This document shows, piece by piece, positions 7,699-15,935 of a stretch of 40,958 bases of DNA (the stretch's first letter is position 1; each line of letters opens with the position of its first letter). The stretch comes from Planctomycetota bacterium (GTDB taxonomy: Bacteria; Planctomycetota; Phycisphaerae; WQYP01): positions 1 to 40,958 of the forward strand of contig JAKBAC010000010.1 of the NCBI GenBank assembly GCA_021809365.1, written 5' to 3'. The notes under the pieces were generated by a model, which worked only from the letters and a program-made list of their open reading frames with translations, searched no databases and was not told the origin of the DNA. The position numbers and the translations under genes were made by a program.

Positions 7699-8979
7699 AT
7701 GGACAATTTTCAATATATCAACGGCCACCTGCACTGTGACGATGTGCCGATTCGCGACATCATCAGGGAAACGGGTACGCCGACATACATATACAGTCAG
7801 ACCACGCTGCTGACGCATTTCGACCGTATCGCCGCCGCATTCGCCCCGTTAAATCCTCTGATCTGCTATTCCATTAAATCCTGCGGAAATCTCGCAATCC
7901 TTCAGGCTTTACGCACGCGGGGAAGCGGCTTTGATGTGGTCTCCGGCGGGGAACTTTTTCGCGCCCTGCGGGCCGGCGCGGATCCAAAAATGATTGTATT
8001 CGCCGGCGTTGGAAAAACCGATCAGGAAATCAACGAAGCTCTGGATGCCGGCATCGGTTGGTTTAACATTGAAAGCGAAGAAGAATTCTGGAACCTTGAC
8101 CGCCTGGCCGGCCTTAAAAATCGCACCGCCCGCGGCGCTTTACGTGTGAATCCCGATGTCGCCAGCGCCGGCACGCATCTTAAGACGCTGACGGGAAAAA
8201 AAGAAACCAAATTTGGTGTGGATATCGACCGGGCGGAGGCCTTTTACATCCAGGCCGCCAAAGCGGGGCATGCCCGTCTCAAGGCCCTGCATCTCCATAT
8301 TGGCTCGCCGATAAAATCGACCCAACCCTATGTGGATGCGATTACCAAGGCCCTGGCCCTCATGGATCGCCTGGCCGGCCATGGCATTGTCATTGATACG
8401 CTGGATATCGGTGGCGGATTTGCGGCATTTTATGAAGGGAACGAAGCGCCATCCGCCGCGGATTATGCCGCCGCGATCATTCCACCGCTTAAGGGCCGCA
8501 ATCTCCGCATCATCCTTGAACCTGGCCGCTCCATTTCCTGCAATGCCGGTATTCTTGTAACGCGGGTGCAATATACCAAGCAAGGTGGTAGCAAGAAATT
8601 TACCATTATTGACGCGGCTATGAATGATCTTATCCGTCCCACTCTCTATGAAAGCTATCACTTTATCTGGCCGGTGGAAATCGGTTCCGCCTCCGCTCCG
8701 GCCAGCCGCTTAAGCTCGCTGCGCACCAGCGGTGACCAAAAGGTCGATATCGTAGGCCCCGTGTGTGAAAGTGGCGACTATCTGGCCAAAGGTCGATATC
8801 TGCCACCAACCAAACGCGGCGATCTGTTGGCGGTATTTTCCGCCGGCGCTTATGGCTTCGCCATGAGCAGCCAATATAATGCCCGCCCCCGCGCCGCCGA
8901 GGTGCTGGTCGATGGGAAATCATGGCGCATCATCCGCCGACGGGAAACCTACGCCGATTTGATCGCCGCGGAAGTGTAA
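7699..8979 (+). CDS. lysA: Diaminopimelate decarboxylase
   Basis: PLP enzyme that makes lysine from meso-diaminopimelate; 426 residues. It is a fold-III decarboxylase. The PLP lysine is K60 in CYSIKSCGN. The barrel includes GSGFDVVSGGEL, LHLHIGSPI and the glycine-rich IGGGF motif, then EPGRSI. The second-domain active-site cysteine is C356 in GPVCESGD, and the C-terminal motif is GAYGFAMSSQYNARPR. The frame extends back to 7591, inside the previous gene, but MDNFQYINGHLHCDDVPI aligns with normal LysA starts. The small C-terminal overhang and all key residues look intact. Confidence 0.93.
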   Translation: MDNFQYINGHLHCDDVPIRDIIRETGTPTYIYSQTTLLTHFDRIAAAFAPLNPLICYSIKSCGNLAILQALRTRGSGFDVVSGGELFRALRAGADPKMIVFAGVGKTDQEINEALDAGIGWFNIESEEEFWNLDRLAGLKNRTARGALRVNPDVASAGTHLKTLTGKKETKFGVDIDRAEAFYIQAAKAGHARLKALHLHIGSPIKSTQPYVDAITKALALMDRLAGHGIVIDTLDIGGGFAAFYEGNEAPSAADYAAAIIPPLKGRNLRIILEPGRSISCNAGILVTRVQYTKQGGSKKFTIIDAAMNDLIRPTLYESYHFIWPVEIGSASAPASRLSSLRTSGDQKVDIVGPVCESGDYLAKGRYLPPTKRGDLLAVFSAGAYGFAMSSQYNARPRAAEVLVDGKSWRIIRRRETYADLIAAEV

Positions 8980-8981
8980 CT

Positions 8982-9386
8982 GTGCTGACCAGCCAATTTG
9001 TATCATCCGTGCCGATGTTGGCCAGACAATGGATCGTCGAAGGATATATCTGGCAATGCCGGTCGAATTTCCAAAACACGCCCGATGAGGCCCAATTTGT
9101 CGCGGTGCTGCCTGACGCCCGCGTGCTTCTTGCCACCGCCGCTCCAGTTCCACCGGTGTGCACGGATCACATTTTCACGGCATGGCCGGTGGAAATTTAC
9201 AGCGATGCAGATCATCATATTCCTCTGGCGGTGCTGGATTCGCTTGGCCGGTATGCCCAAATTGAATCTTTCAGTATTCCCCTGGAAGATGATAATCTCA
9301 ACCATGCCGCCTCAGATTCGATCCCCGCCTACTGCCGATTTCTCTGCGGTCAAACCACCGGCGAACTGCACATTTGTCCTGACTAG
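8982..9386 (+). CDS. Hypothetical protein downstream of lysA
   Basis: About 134 residues, of no family I recognise. It begins two bases after the lysA stop at GTG 8982, or 33 bases further at ATG 9015 (MLARQWIVEGYIWQ). The protein looks soluble and globular, with alternating hydrophobic strands such as EAQFVAVLPDARVLLATA, and has no signal peptide. The tight spacing suggests translational coupling to lysA. Its stop codon TAG is part of the CTAG that opens the first 46-bp palindrome, so the repeat abuts the very end of the gene. Confidence 0.55.
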   Translation: MLTSQFVSSVPMLARQWIVEGYIWQCRSNFQNTPDEAQFVAVLPDARVLLATAAPVPPVCTDHIFTAWPVEIYSDADHHIPLAVLDSLGRYAQIESFSIPLEDDNLNHAASDSIPAYCRFLCGQTTGELHICPD

Positions 9387-9428
9387 TGCCCTGTTCCACC
9401 CGTAATTATGGGTGGAACAGGGCACTAG
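9383..9428 (+). repeat. 46-bp palindrome, copy 1
   Basis: Arms of 23 bases start CTAGTGCCCTGTTCCACCCG and are mirrored with one mismatch near the centre (AATTAT). It overlaps the stop codon of the upstream gene. Near-identical to copy 3 at 13947-13992. Confidence 0.9.
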
Positions 9429-9450
9429 TCCCGCCGAACGGGCATATTTC

Positions 9451-9459
9451 TGCTAAAAT
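9451..9459 (+). promoter_or_regulatory. Extended -10 promoter abutting a start codon
   Basis: TGCTAAAAT is an extended -10 element (TGn plus TAAAAT at 9454-9459) ending 7 bases before ATG 9467. The transcript would start at or next to the ATG, so it may be leaderless. No Shine-Dalgarno sequence is present. Confidence 0.45.
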
Positions 9460-9466
9460 AATACCC

Positions 9467-10081
9467 ATGATGACGGAAGAAAACCTTAGCGAACCTCTGG
9501 CGCTGCGTGAAAAGGCGATCGCCCCAGCCGCGGATCGCCCCCATCAGGCCGTCGGCGAAGCCGCCCGTGTGGACGCGGTTTCCGGAACCGTCAATCCCGA
9601 AAATCTGCTACGCGGCAACGAATTAATTATTCTGATGGTGCGTCCATCTTTATGGTACATCGTGGCAGCGAGCTTCCGCTTTTGCGCCATCGTGCTTCTT
9701 CTGGCTGCACTGCTGGTGCATACGGATCTGGTACATCGTATGCTCGAACCTAAAACAACCTGGCTGATTGCATCCGCCCTTGCCGGGATGCGGGTGATCT
9801 ACGCCTTACTTGAATGGGCCAGTCATCTCTATTTGTTGACAACATCCCGAATTGTCACAATAAAAGGGGCGCGACATCCCACGATCTTTGAAGCGGGGCT
9901 GGCACATATTTCTGAATTGCGGCTCATGGAACCGGCGGTGCAGAGCATATTGGGCCTCGGAACCATCGGCTTTGCAACCGGTGATAACGTTGACCCCAAC
10001 AGTCTGTGGGAATGGGTACCCCATGCCCACAGAGTGCATCAACAAATTCAGGCGGCCATCAGCAAACGCAAGGGAATGTAG
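9467..10081 (+). CDS. Membrane protein with bacterial PH domain
   Basis: A 204-residue protein. A polar N-terminus of about 50 residues leads to two hydrophobic helices (about 63-85 and 95-120). A cytosolic domain with YLLTTSRIVTIKGARHPTIFEAGLAHISEL follows, which matches the YdbS/bPH2 pleckstrin-like family (strands Y.LT..R......G, then ...I.......). The role of such proteins is mostly unknown, though several are linked to membrane stress. The start is ATG 9467 or the adjacent ATG 9470, and a -10 box immediately upstream suggests a leaderless message. It converges on rpsR, with a degenerate palindrome between them. Confidence 0.75.
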   Translation: MMTEENLSEPLALREKAIAPAADRPHQAVGEAARVDAVSGTVNPENLLRGNELIILMVRPSLWYIVAASFRFCAIVLLLAALLVHTDLVHRMLEPKTTWLIASALAGMRVIYALLEWASHLYLLTTSRIVTIKGARHPTIFEAGLAHISELRLMEPAVQSILGLGTIGFATGDNVDPNSLWEWVPHAHRVHQQIQAAISKRKGM

Positions 10082-10138
10082 GTCTGGCGGAGCGTCAGGT
10101 GTGGTAATGAACTTAAGCGCCTACCCGCACCGCCCACT

Positions 10139-10183
10139 CCATTTTTAGCTGCGGCTGCTTGCGCCGCGCGTTGCGTGCCACAA
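10139..10183 (+). repeat. Second repeat family, copy A
   Basis: Starts CCATTTTTAGCTGCGGCTGC and contains TGCTTGC and CCGCGCGTTG. It matches positions 35053-35094 at roughly 34 of 43 aligned bases. Parts of it are self-complementary (GCGGC/GCCGC). It lies between the convergent PH-domain gene and rpsR. Confidence 0.5.
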
Positions 10184-10201
10184 TGCCACATCCACCTTGA
10201 G

Positions 10202-10247
10202 CCCTGTTTCCACCGTCAACCCGTAATTACGGATGGAATAGGGCACT
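10202..10247 (+). repeat. 46-bp palindrome, degenerate copy 2
   Basis: GCCCTGTTTCCACC and CCCGTAATTACGG followed by ATGGAATAGGGCACT clearly derive from the same palindrome as copies 1 and 3. There is a small insertion in the left arm, several substitutions, and no CTAG ends. It lies about 20 bases beyond the rpsR stop and could serve as its 3' stem. Confidence 0.7.
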
Positions 10248-10268
10248 GGAAGCCTTGCCACGCCCGAT

Positions 10269-10526
10269 TTACTGCGCGGAGCCGGAATAAGGGAGCAGCG
10301 CCATGAATCGCGCACGCTTGATGGCGTCGGTAATCATCCGCTGTTCAAATGCGGCGGCACCGATGCGCGTGCGTGGCTGAATTTTGCCGTTCATCGTCAG
10401 CATTTTTTTCAAAGTCTCGGTGTCTTTGTAATCCACATAGACTTTGCCCGTGCTGGCAACTTTGCCGATCCGGATTTTCGGCCTGCTGAAACTTTGAAAC
10501 CGGGGTTTACGAGTGGTTACTGCCAT
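10269..10526 (-). CDS. rpsR: 30S ribosomal protein S18
   Basis: An 85-residue small-subunit protein that pairs with S6 on the platform. The core VDYKDTETLKKMLTMNGKIQ and the end AIKRARFMALLPYSG are the S18 signature. It starts MAVTTRKPRF, with GAGG 8 bases upstream. It stands alone here rather than with rpsF or rplI, its usual neighbours in many bacteria. There is no cysteine. The next gene upstream on the same strand is the ferredoxin, 172 bases away. Confidence 0.95.
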   Translation of the reverse strand: MAVTTRKPRFQSFSRPKIRIGKVASTGKVYVDYKDTETLKKMLTMNGKIQPRTRIGAAAFEQRMITDAIKRARFMALLPYSGSAQ

Positions 10527-10698
10527 GAATACATCCTCAATTTCCAGTCACGCGTACAGGCTCAAGTTTCACCGCAATGAACGCCATTGTGATGTGCCCG
10601 TACGATGGTTGGCGAACACAATGTCCGCCACATGATACTGGTTACAGCCTGGTTTTCCGGCAAACGTTTTCGTCCGCCGAAATCAGGCCGGACCTTGG

Positions 10699-10959
10699 TT
10701 ATTTCTTATAATGCTCCGCGTTAACCGCAATATATTTTTTCCATTCCGCGGGGACATCATCCTCCGGGAAAATCGCCTTGACCGGGCATTCATCAACACA
10801 TAAACCGCAATCAATGCACGTATCCGGATCAATGTACAGTTGTGTCGAGGGAGAAAACTCCGATTCATCTTTACGGGGATGGATGCAATCCACCGGGCAT
10901 ACCGCTACGCAGGCGGTATCTTTCGTTCCTATGCAAGGCTCCGCTATTACATGTGGCAT
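10699..10959 (-). CDS. 7Fe-type ferredoxin
   Basis: An 86-residue electron carrier with two cluster sites. The first is C9-x7-C17-x3-C21-P-x2-C25, the FdxA-like pattern for a [3Fe-4S] cluster plus one ligand of the other. The second is CIDCGLCVDECP, the classic CxxCxxCxxxCP of a [4Fe-4S] cluster. The start MPHVIAEPCIG is set by AAAGGAG upstream; the longer frame to 11103 is leader sequence. A clear promoter lies about 70 bases upstream. The gene is probably monocistronic, and its redox partner cannot be inferred. Confidence 0.92.
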   Translation of the reverse strand: MPHVIAEPCIGTKDTACVAVCPVDCIHPRKDESEFSPSTQLYIDPDTCIDCGLCVDECPVKAIFPEDDVPAEWKKYIAVNAEHYKK

Positions 10960-11031
10960 AATCGCCAACTCCTTTGAGTTTCTACTTCCGAGGCCCCGTT
11001 CATCTGGACAGGGACAATCGTCGGAACAATC

Positions 11032-11060
11032 ATTATAGAAAAAAAGTCCGTTTCTGCCAA
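11032..11060 (-). promoter_or_regulatory. Sigma70-type promoter of the ferredoxin gene
   Basis: On the minus strand TTGGCA (11055-11060) is followed after exactly 17 bases by a perfect TATAAT (11032-11037). The start is expected near 11025, giving a leader of about 65 bases with a strong ribosome site. Confidence 0.65.
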
Positions 11061-11190
11061 CCCGATGAGAAACACATATCATCCGTGATGTCAGCCGACA
11101 CATTGAAAGTGCCGCCCGTTGCGAAAAATGCGCCTGCCGCAGCCGACGGTTCCGCGCACCGTCTCTTTCCTACTGGGCCGAGGTACGAAT

Positions 11191-13794
11191 TCAACCGCGC
11201 ATATCCGGAGCCACATCGTAAACACTCCTGACTTCCAGATGGCGGCGAAAAGCGGCGGGCGACATCGGCTTATTCAGGGTTGCCGTGATCATCGCCGTTT
11301 GGCCGGGGCGGAGATTAAGGAAGTTGTCCGAATAGCTGGCCGCCAGCCCCTTCACATTGGCCCACACCCAGAGCGCGGGGGCGTTGGCGTGGATATGCAT
11401 TTCATAACGCGTGTCATGACCCCGGACCTGAACCGCCAGTTTGGGGTTATGGAGTTTCAATTCCAATGGCCGGCCGAAAAACAGCGTATTGTCCGCCACG
11501 ATTGCGCTGCCGACGCGCACTTCCGGCCAGATCAGCAGATTGGCCATACCGTGCGCGCGGATCAGATCCGAAATCTCCAGCGTATGCGCCAAGCGGCTGG
11601 TCCGGGCGGGAATTGGAACCGCCTTGATTCCATGCTTCCGCACCGTACCGGCCAAATCCGTTACCGTCCAGCGCAACTCGCCGACCACGTCTTTTTGCCG
11701 ATCACTGGTAATGTGCAGTTCCACGTTTCCGGTTGCCGGATCCGGAATGCCGCTGACCAGGATCGGAGCGAAAAAATGTTTCGATTGATATTGAACCGCC
11801 TTCCAGCGTCGAAAATAATCAATCATCGCCCATGTCGCGCCGGGCCAGCAGTCATTGAGTTGCCAGATTGTGGCCGCCATGGATCGCGGCATATCGCGCC
11901 GCCAATGCTCCACCCCATAACGCATGCCGTAAGCCTGATTAATCTGCGTCAACCAAAGTGTATCGTCAAAACTATCCGGTGATTTCCCAAAATACTCGTT
12001 GGTATAGTGCATGATAATATTGATGCCATGATGGCTGCCGTCCAATTCATGGTAACGCATGACCGGGGAATGAACGCTTGTACGATCCGCGGCATTGGTA
12101 TAGGAATCGACGGTCGCGGGTTGGGGGAACGATTGCATCCCAAATTCTGTAACAAAGCCCTCGACCGTCCGATACTGCCTGTATGGAGCGCCGTTATGAG
12201 CACCATGCCAGACATCCCATGTGTGAATATCGCCGCTGCCGGCCGCGCCACTGCCGACTTCATAAAACGCTTCGGGTAAGAGCCGATGCACGATCCCGCC
12301 AATAACATCACGGAATAAATGGTAGTAGCCCTTGAAATCTGTAATTTCATTGTTTCCGCTCCAGATCACAATTGACGGATGGTTGCGGCAGCGGCGAACC
12401 TGCTGCTCGATTTCAATTTGCAGCTTGTCCATCCATGGAGCGTCATTAACCGGATAGGTGTTGTTGGCGAACTTGAATTCGAATTGCAACATGATGCCCC
12501 ACTGGTCGCAGAGATCAAAGAGTTCATCTTCTTCATAATATCCGCCTCCCCAGAGCCGGATAAAATTAAAATTGCAATCGACCGCTTGTTGCATGTACCA
12601 CCGAATGATCTCCGGTGTTACGCGCGTTGGCATGTTGTCCGCGGGAATCCAATCCGCGCCTTTGACAAACACTGGAACACCATTGACTTGTACGTGCATG
12701 GCCACGCCATCCTTGGGCGGCAGCACGTCAATTTTTCGCAGGCCGATGCGGCGGCTGGCGGTATCCACGACATTCGCGCTCGAAGCCAGAATCTCAACCA
12801 CGCAGCCGCTGGATTCATGCAGCTTCGCTTCCACCGTATACAGCGGATGCTCCCCCATACCGTTCGGCCACCAGAGTTGGGGATTGGCAATTTCAACCCG
12901 GCATCTGGCGACGCCTGCCTTTACCGGCGCGGAGGCCATGGCCACGATGCTTTCACCCAATATCACGCGGGCGCTGACATACGCTGCGGCGCTTGCGCCC
13001 AGCGCCGTTGTCTCAATATCCAACCGCACCACTCCGGACGGATCATGTTCCTGCAGAATGCCCAAATCGGTGATCCTCGCATCAAACGCGACAATCTCAA
13101 TGGGTTTCCATATTCCCTGCGTCAACACCGCGCGGCACCAGTCCCAGCCCCACATATACGGGCCTTTGCGAACCCAACTGCTTTGAAGGCTTAGATCAAT
13201 ACCCCATTTTCTCTTGTACGCCTCGCGATTCTTCTCCACATACGCAGACAGCGCGTCAAACTGAATACGAATCGTATTGGAACCGGCTTTCAGGCGTGGT
13301 TGAACGTCAAAACTCCACGCACAATACATGTTGTCCGCCTGCCCAACCCGCTGACCGTTGATCCATATTGTCGCCAGAGTATCCAAGCCATGACATTTCA
13401 GTTGAACATGCGATTTGCCAAGCATCTCGGCGGGCACATCAAATGTCCGTTCATAAATCCAATTTTTTTCCGCCACCCACTGCACCTTGCCATTGTTTTC
13501 CCGATAGTATGGATCGGGAATTTTCTTCGCCCGCATCAGATCGGTGTACGTGCTTCCCGGCACGATGGCCGGGATATTTTCTGTGCTGCCCTCTTCGTGC
13601 ATGGTCCACGCATCGCCGGTCAAATCCAATGCAAGCGCATCCGTGGGAACCGTCGGGCGGCTTGCGCCTGTTGGTTGTCCGCTGAACGCGCAGCCGCCCA
13701 ATGCCATCGTTACGCCCGCCCCCGTTACGAGTTCTAACGCCCGTCGGCGTGTCAGTGACTTGGGCGCAATATTATTGAAGTCCGGTACAACCAT
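11191..13794 (-). CDS. Exported beta-mannosidase, GH2 family
   Basis: An 867-residue enzyme expected to remove terminal beta-1,4-mannose from manno-oligosaccharides. The N-terminus has a twin-arginine-like stretch (TRRRALE, residues 15-21), a hydrophobic segment and a lipobox LGGC (C35), so it is probably a Tat-exported lipoprotein. The N-terminal sugar-binding sandwich contains ATIWINGQRVGQADNMYC and the barrel contains FNFIRLWGGGYYE. Acid/base E483 lies in WSGNNEI and nucleophile E550 in VTEFGMQSFP; both are intact. AGGAG precedes the ATG by 7 bases. It is isolated, with no transporter or other glycosidase beside it. GH2 enzymes of other specificity are possible but less likely. Confidence 0.9.
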   Translation of the reverse strand: MVVPDFNNIAPKSLTRRRALELVTGAGVTMALGGCAFSGQPTGASRPTVPTDALALDLTGDAWTMHEEGSTENIPAIVPGSTYTDLMRAKKIPDPYYRENNGKVQWVAEKNWIYERTFDVPAEMLGKSHVQLKCHGLDTLATIWINGQRVGQADNMYCAWSFDVQPRLKAGSNTIRIQFDALSAYVEKNREAYKRKWGIDLSLQSSWVRKGPYMWGWDWCRAVLTQGIWKPIEIVAFDARITDLGILQEHDPSGVVRLDIETTALGASAAAYVSARVILGESIVAMASAPVKAGVARCRVEIANPQLWWPNGMGEHPLYTVEAKLHESSGCVVEILASSANVVDTASRRIGLRKIDVLPPKDGVAMHVQVNGVPVFVKGADWIPADNMPTRVTPEIIRWYMQQAVDCNFNFIRLWGGGYYEEDELFDLCDQWGIMLQFEFKFANNTYPVNDAPWMDKLQIEIEQQVRRCRNHPSIVIWSGNNEITDFKGYYHLFRDVIGGIVHRLLPEAFYEVGSGAAGSGDIHTWDVWHGAHNGAPYRQYRTVEGFVTEFGMQSFPQPATVDSYTNAADRTSVHSPVMRYHELDGSHHGINIIMHYTNEYFGKSPDSFDDTLWLTQINQAYGMRYGVEHWRRDMPRSMAATIWQLNDCWPGATWAMIDYFRRWKAVQYQSKHFFAPILVSGIPDPATGNVELHITSDRQKDVVGELRWTVTDLAGTVRKHGIKAVPIPARTSRLAHTLEISDLIRAHGMANLLIWPEVRVGSAIVADNTLFFGRPLELKLHNPKLAVQVRGHDTRYEMHIHANAPALWVWANVKGLAASYSDNFLNLRPGQTAMITATLNKPMSPAAFRRHLEVRSVYDVAPDMRG

Positions 13795-13946
13795 GTTTCG
13801 CTCCTACGTAATCGGTCACGGCCTCTTGAGCCTGTCAAGGTCACAATGAGCCTGATCATGAAGAAAGTATACCCTCCCAGAAAAAATGCGAATACATGTC
13901 CCCAGAAAAACTCAGGATAAAAGTTGAGCGTTACATACGATCCGTC

Positions 13947-13992
13947 CTAGTGCCCTGTTCCACCCGTAATTACGGGTGGAACAGGGCACTAG
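13947..13992 (+). repeat. 46-bp palindrome, copy 3 (perfect)
   Basis: A perfect 46-base palindrome with CTAG at both ends and AATT at the centre; each arm reads CTAGTGCCCTGTTCCACCCG plus TAA. It is identical to copy 1 but for one central base. It directly precedes a truncated transposase fragment. Confidence 0.92.
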
Positions 13993-14165
13993 AAAATAAT
14001 CGGATCAATAGATTGGTCGAAGGGGCTTGTAAGAACATGGTGGGAGCACGATTGAAGATCAACTCCTGTCGCTGGCGCGTTGAGCGGGCCGAACACATGA
14101 CCGCCTTGCGCAGTTTGGATTACGCCGGTTTGGTGGCAACGTATTGGGCGCAACGTGCCGCCTGA
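13993..14165 (+). pseudogene. Transposase C-terminal remnant (ISKra4/ISLre2-like)
   Basis: The frame reads LVEGACKNMVGARLK, then RWRVERAEHMTALRSL and TYWAQRAA before a stop at 14165. This resembles the C-terminal end of ISKra4/ISLre2-type transposases (pattern VEGACK..V..R.K..G.RW....AE....LR). Nothing upstream belongs to the transposase: the fragment begins right after the perfect palindrome. It cannot be functional. Confidence 0.65.
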
Positions 14166-14341
14166 TCGCCAACAATAGGAATTACACCCATTCCAGCGTT
14201 CAAGCGTTTTCATTGGCCGCATTAAAATCACCATTTTTCCCTTTACTTTCAGACCCCGGTTGACGTACCATTTTAATAGCGGAAGTCCGCCCAACGACCG
14301 GCGGCGGAAACCGGTACGTCCCCTTTGACGAGGAAACGCAG

Positions 14342-15382
14342 ATGGCCGATAAGCAATTCAACTTCAGCAACGCGCATAACGGTTGGACGCATCGCGGGTT
14401 TACGCTTATTGAGCTTCTCGTGGTCATGTCAATTATTGCCATTTTAATCGGCTTGTTAATGCCGGCTCTGGCCGCGGCACGGCAGGAATCGCAAATGCTC
14501 GCGTGCCTGGCCAACGAACGCCAGGTTATGCAAGGATTGATCGCGTTCAGCGTCAAACACCAGGGGTATATGGTTAAGGGATCAAATAATGGCTATGCGA
14601 CGGGTGGTACCATCAGCGACGGGGCATACTACAATGCACCGTTTGCCTGGAATTATCAGCAACTTCCGGCCGCTCCCACGAATGCCGCGGTAATCGGCAC
14701 CGGCTGGAATTGGGATCAGGTATTGATTTCTGATGGCTACATTACCCCCAGCATCTTGCGTTGCCCCGCGGATAGAACCAACAATTTCCGTTATCAGGCC
14801 GCGGCTCCGCCTGCGGGACAGACACCTAACCCCGCATTTAATGTACCGGCATCCTACCGGCTCAATATCAGCAATCAGCCGGAAACGGCGACGAACGGGG
14901 CCAATGGGGGGCCGACGTACAACGCCTACGCCGTCGCCGCTGTGCCCACGCCGGGGCTGGCCATTGTGCTCTGTGATGGCGGGTATGGCAACGCCAATCC
15001 AGCCGTAGCGGCTCCGCAGGGCTGGCAAAATGTCGGCGATGTCGGAACGTGGGAAACCAGCACCAACAAAAGCGAGCAGCTTATGTCCCCTCTGAATCCC
15101 AATACGTTGGGTTCGCCGACCGTCGATCCCAATTTTCCCGCCACCAACAATCCCACCGCATACCTTTTGACCGCCAATGTCAATACCACGATCCACTTCA
15201 ATAAATTTAATGTCGCATACCTTGATGACCATTGCGCCACGGTTAGCTGGGCGAGCACATGGGGAACGGGCGGCTCCGCGGTGATCGTCCCCACGGTGAT
15301 CGTGTCCGCGGGCGCAACAACTCCCGCCACCACCCAGTGGCGGCAAATCATCAGCCCCGATTATCTTGACCAATCCAACTGA
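14342..15382 (+). CDS. Type II secretion/prepilin-like protein
   Basis: A 346-residue pseudopilin-like protein. The N-terminal methylation motif is GFTLIELLVVMSIIAILIGL, cleaved before F by a prepilin peptidase, with the invariant E5. A long extracytoplasmic domain rich in Asn, Pro, Gly and Ala follows. Near the C-terminus, IHFNKFNVAYLDDHCATV fits the planctomycete H-X9-DG motif with the Gly replaced by Asp. Planctomycetes carry dozens of such proteins of unknown function. GAGG stands 9 bases before the ATG. It is flanked by a transposase remnant and an intact insertion sequence, with no secretion machinery nearby. Confidence 0.88.
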   Translation: MADKQFNFSNAHNGWTHRGFTLIELLVVMSIIAILIGLLMPALAAARQESQMLACLANERQVMQGLIAFSVKHQGYMVKGSNNGYATGGTISDGAYYNAPFAWNYQQLPAAPTNAAVIGTGWNWDQVLISDGYITPSILRCPADRTNNFRYQAAAPPAGQTPNPAFNVPASYRLNISNQPETATNGANGGPTYNAYAVAAVPTPGLAIVLCDGGYGNANPAVAAPQGWQNVGDVGTWETSTNKSEQLMSPLNPNTLGSPTVDPNFPATNNPTAYLLTANVNTTIHFNKFNVAYLDDHCATVSWASTWGTGGSAVIVPTVIVSAGATTPATTQWRQIISPDYLDQSN

Positions 15383-15426
15383 AGTGCGTCCAAGGCCATA
15401 CTCGGCTTGGGCTCGCATGCGGCCCC

Positions 15427-15435
15427 GGCATTTTT
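15427..15435 (+). repeat. Target-site duplication, left
   Basis: GGCATTTTT, repeated exactly at 17418-17426 on the other side of the insertion sequence. Confidence 0.9.
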
Positions 15436-15612
15436 CAGCCCTGACGAATCACTTTTTCTTCGCACCTTAACCTCGTTCCAATTGCCCGGTTTTTGCGGTC
15501 ATAACGGGTAAGTTTCGGGCGGGGGGTGTTTTTTTTACTATTTTGTTATCGCACCACACACTTTTTGCCGATATTATGATAAGTATTGGCACTTAGTAAT
15601 AAGGAGACCGTT

Positions 15613-15921
15613 ATGCGCGTTCCCAAACATCCCACGTTGATCCGCCGCATGCGCGATGCCCGCGTGAGACAGTTGATGCCGCGTTGCCCGCCTCTGGCCG
15701 CGTCGCTGGGGCATAATGCCGCCGGCGGCACGCATCTCACGCTCAAAGTGAAAGGCAGGACACGGACGGTCTATGTTCCCAAGGACCTTACGGAGGAGGT
15801 TGTCACATTCATACGCGAACACAAAAGACTACGACATCTGGCGGGCGAAATCACGGCGTTGCAGTTGGCCCTGATCCGCACGCACGCAGCGGCCCGGAAG
15901 CGGCGTGCCGGGAGGGCTTAG
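15613..15921 (+). CDS. Small accessory protein of the insertion sequence
   Basis: A 102-residue basic protein (MRVPKHPTLIRRMRDARVRQ at the start) with a central beta-rich stretch THLTLKVKGRTRTVYVPKDL, then a helical segment and a basic tail RKRRAGRA. The many Arg and Lys residues suggest DNA binding. I believe similar small proteins are known next to transposases of this type, but the function is not established. AAGGAG lies 6 bases before the ATG. Its stop is 14 bases before the transposase start, so the two are likely translated together. Confidence 0.75.
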   Translation: MRVPKHPTLIRRMRDARVRQLMPRCPPLAASLGHNAAGGTHLTLKVKGRTRTVYVPKDLTEEVVTFIREHKRLRHLAGEITALQLALIRTHAAARKRRAGRA

Positions 15922-15935
15922 CTCTGGGGGCCACA

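Noticed and set aside
9386..9466. A shared peptide PCSTRNYGWNRAL at two places, suggesting a repeated protein motif
   Set aside because: It is merely the palindrome translated in one frame (also at 13947-13992).
11119..11982. A 287-codon plus-strand frame opposite the beta-mannosidase
   Set aside because: No protein-like features, and it covers sequence coding for GH2 on the other strand.
14260..14265. TTGACG as a -35 box for the pseudopilin gene
   Set aside because: No acceptable -10 sequence lies 16-18 bases downstream.
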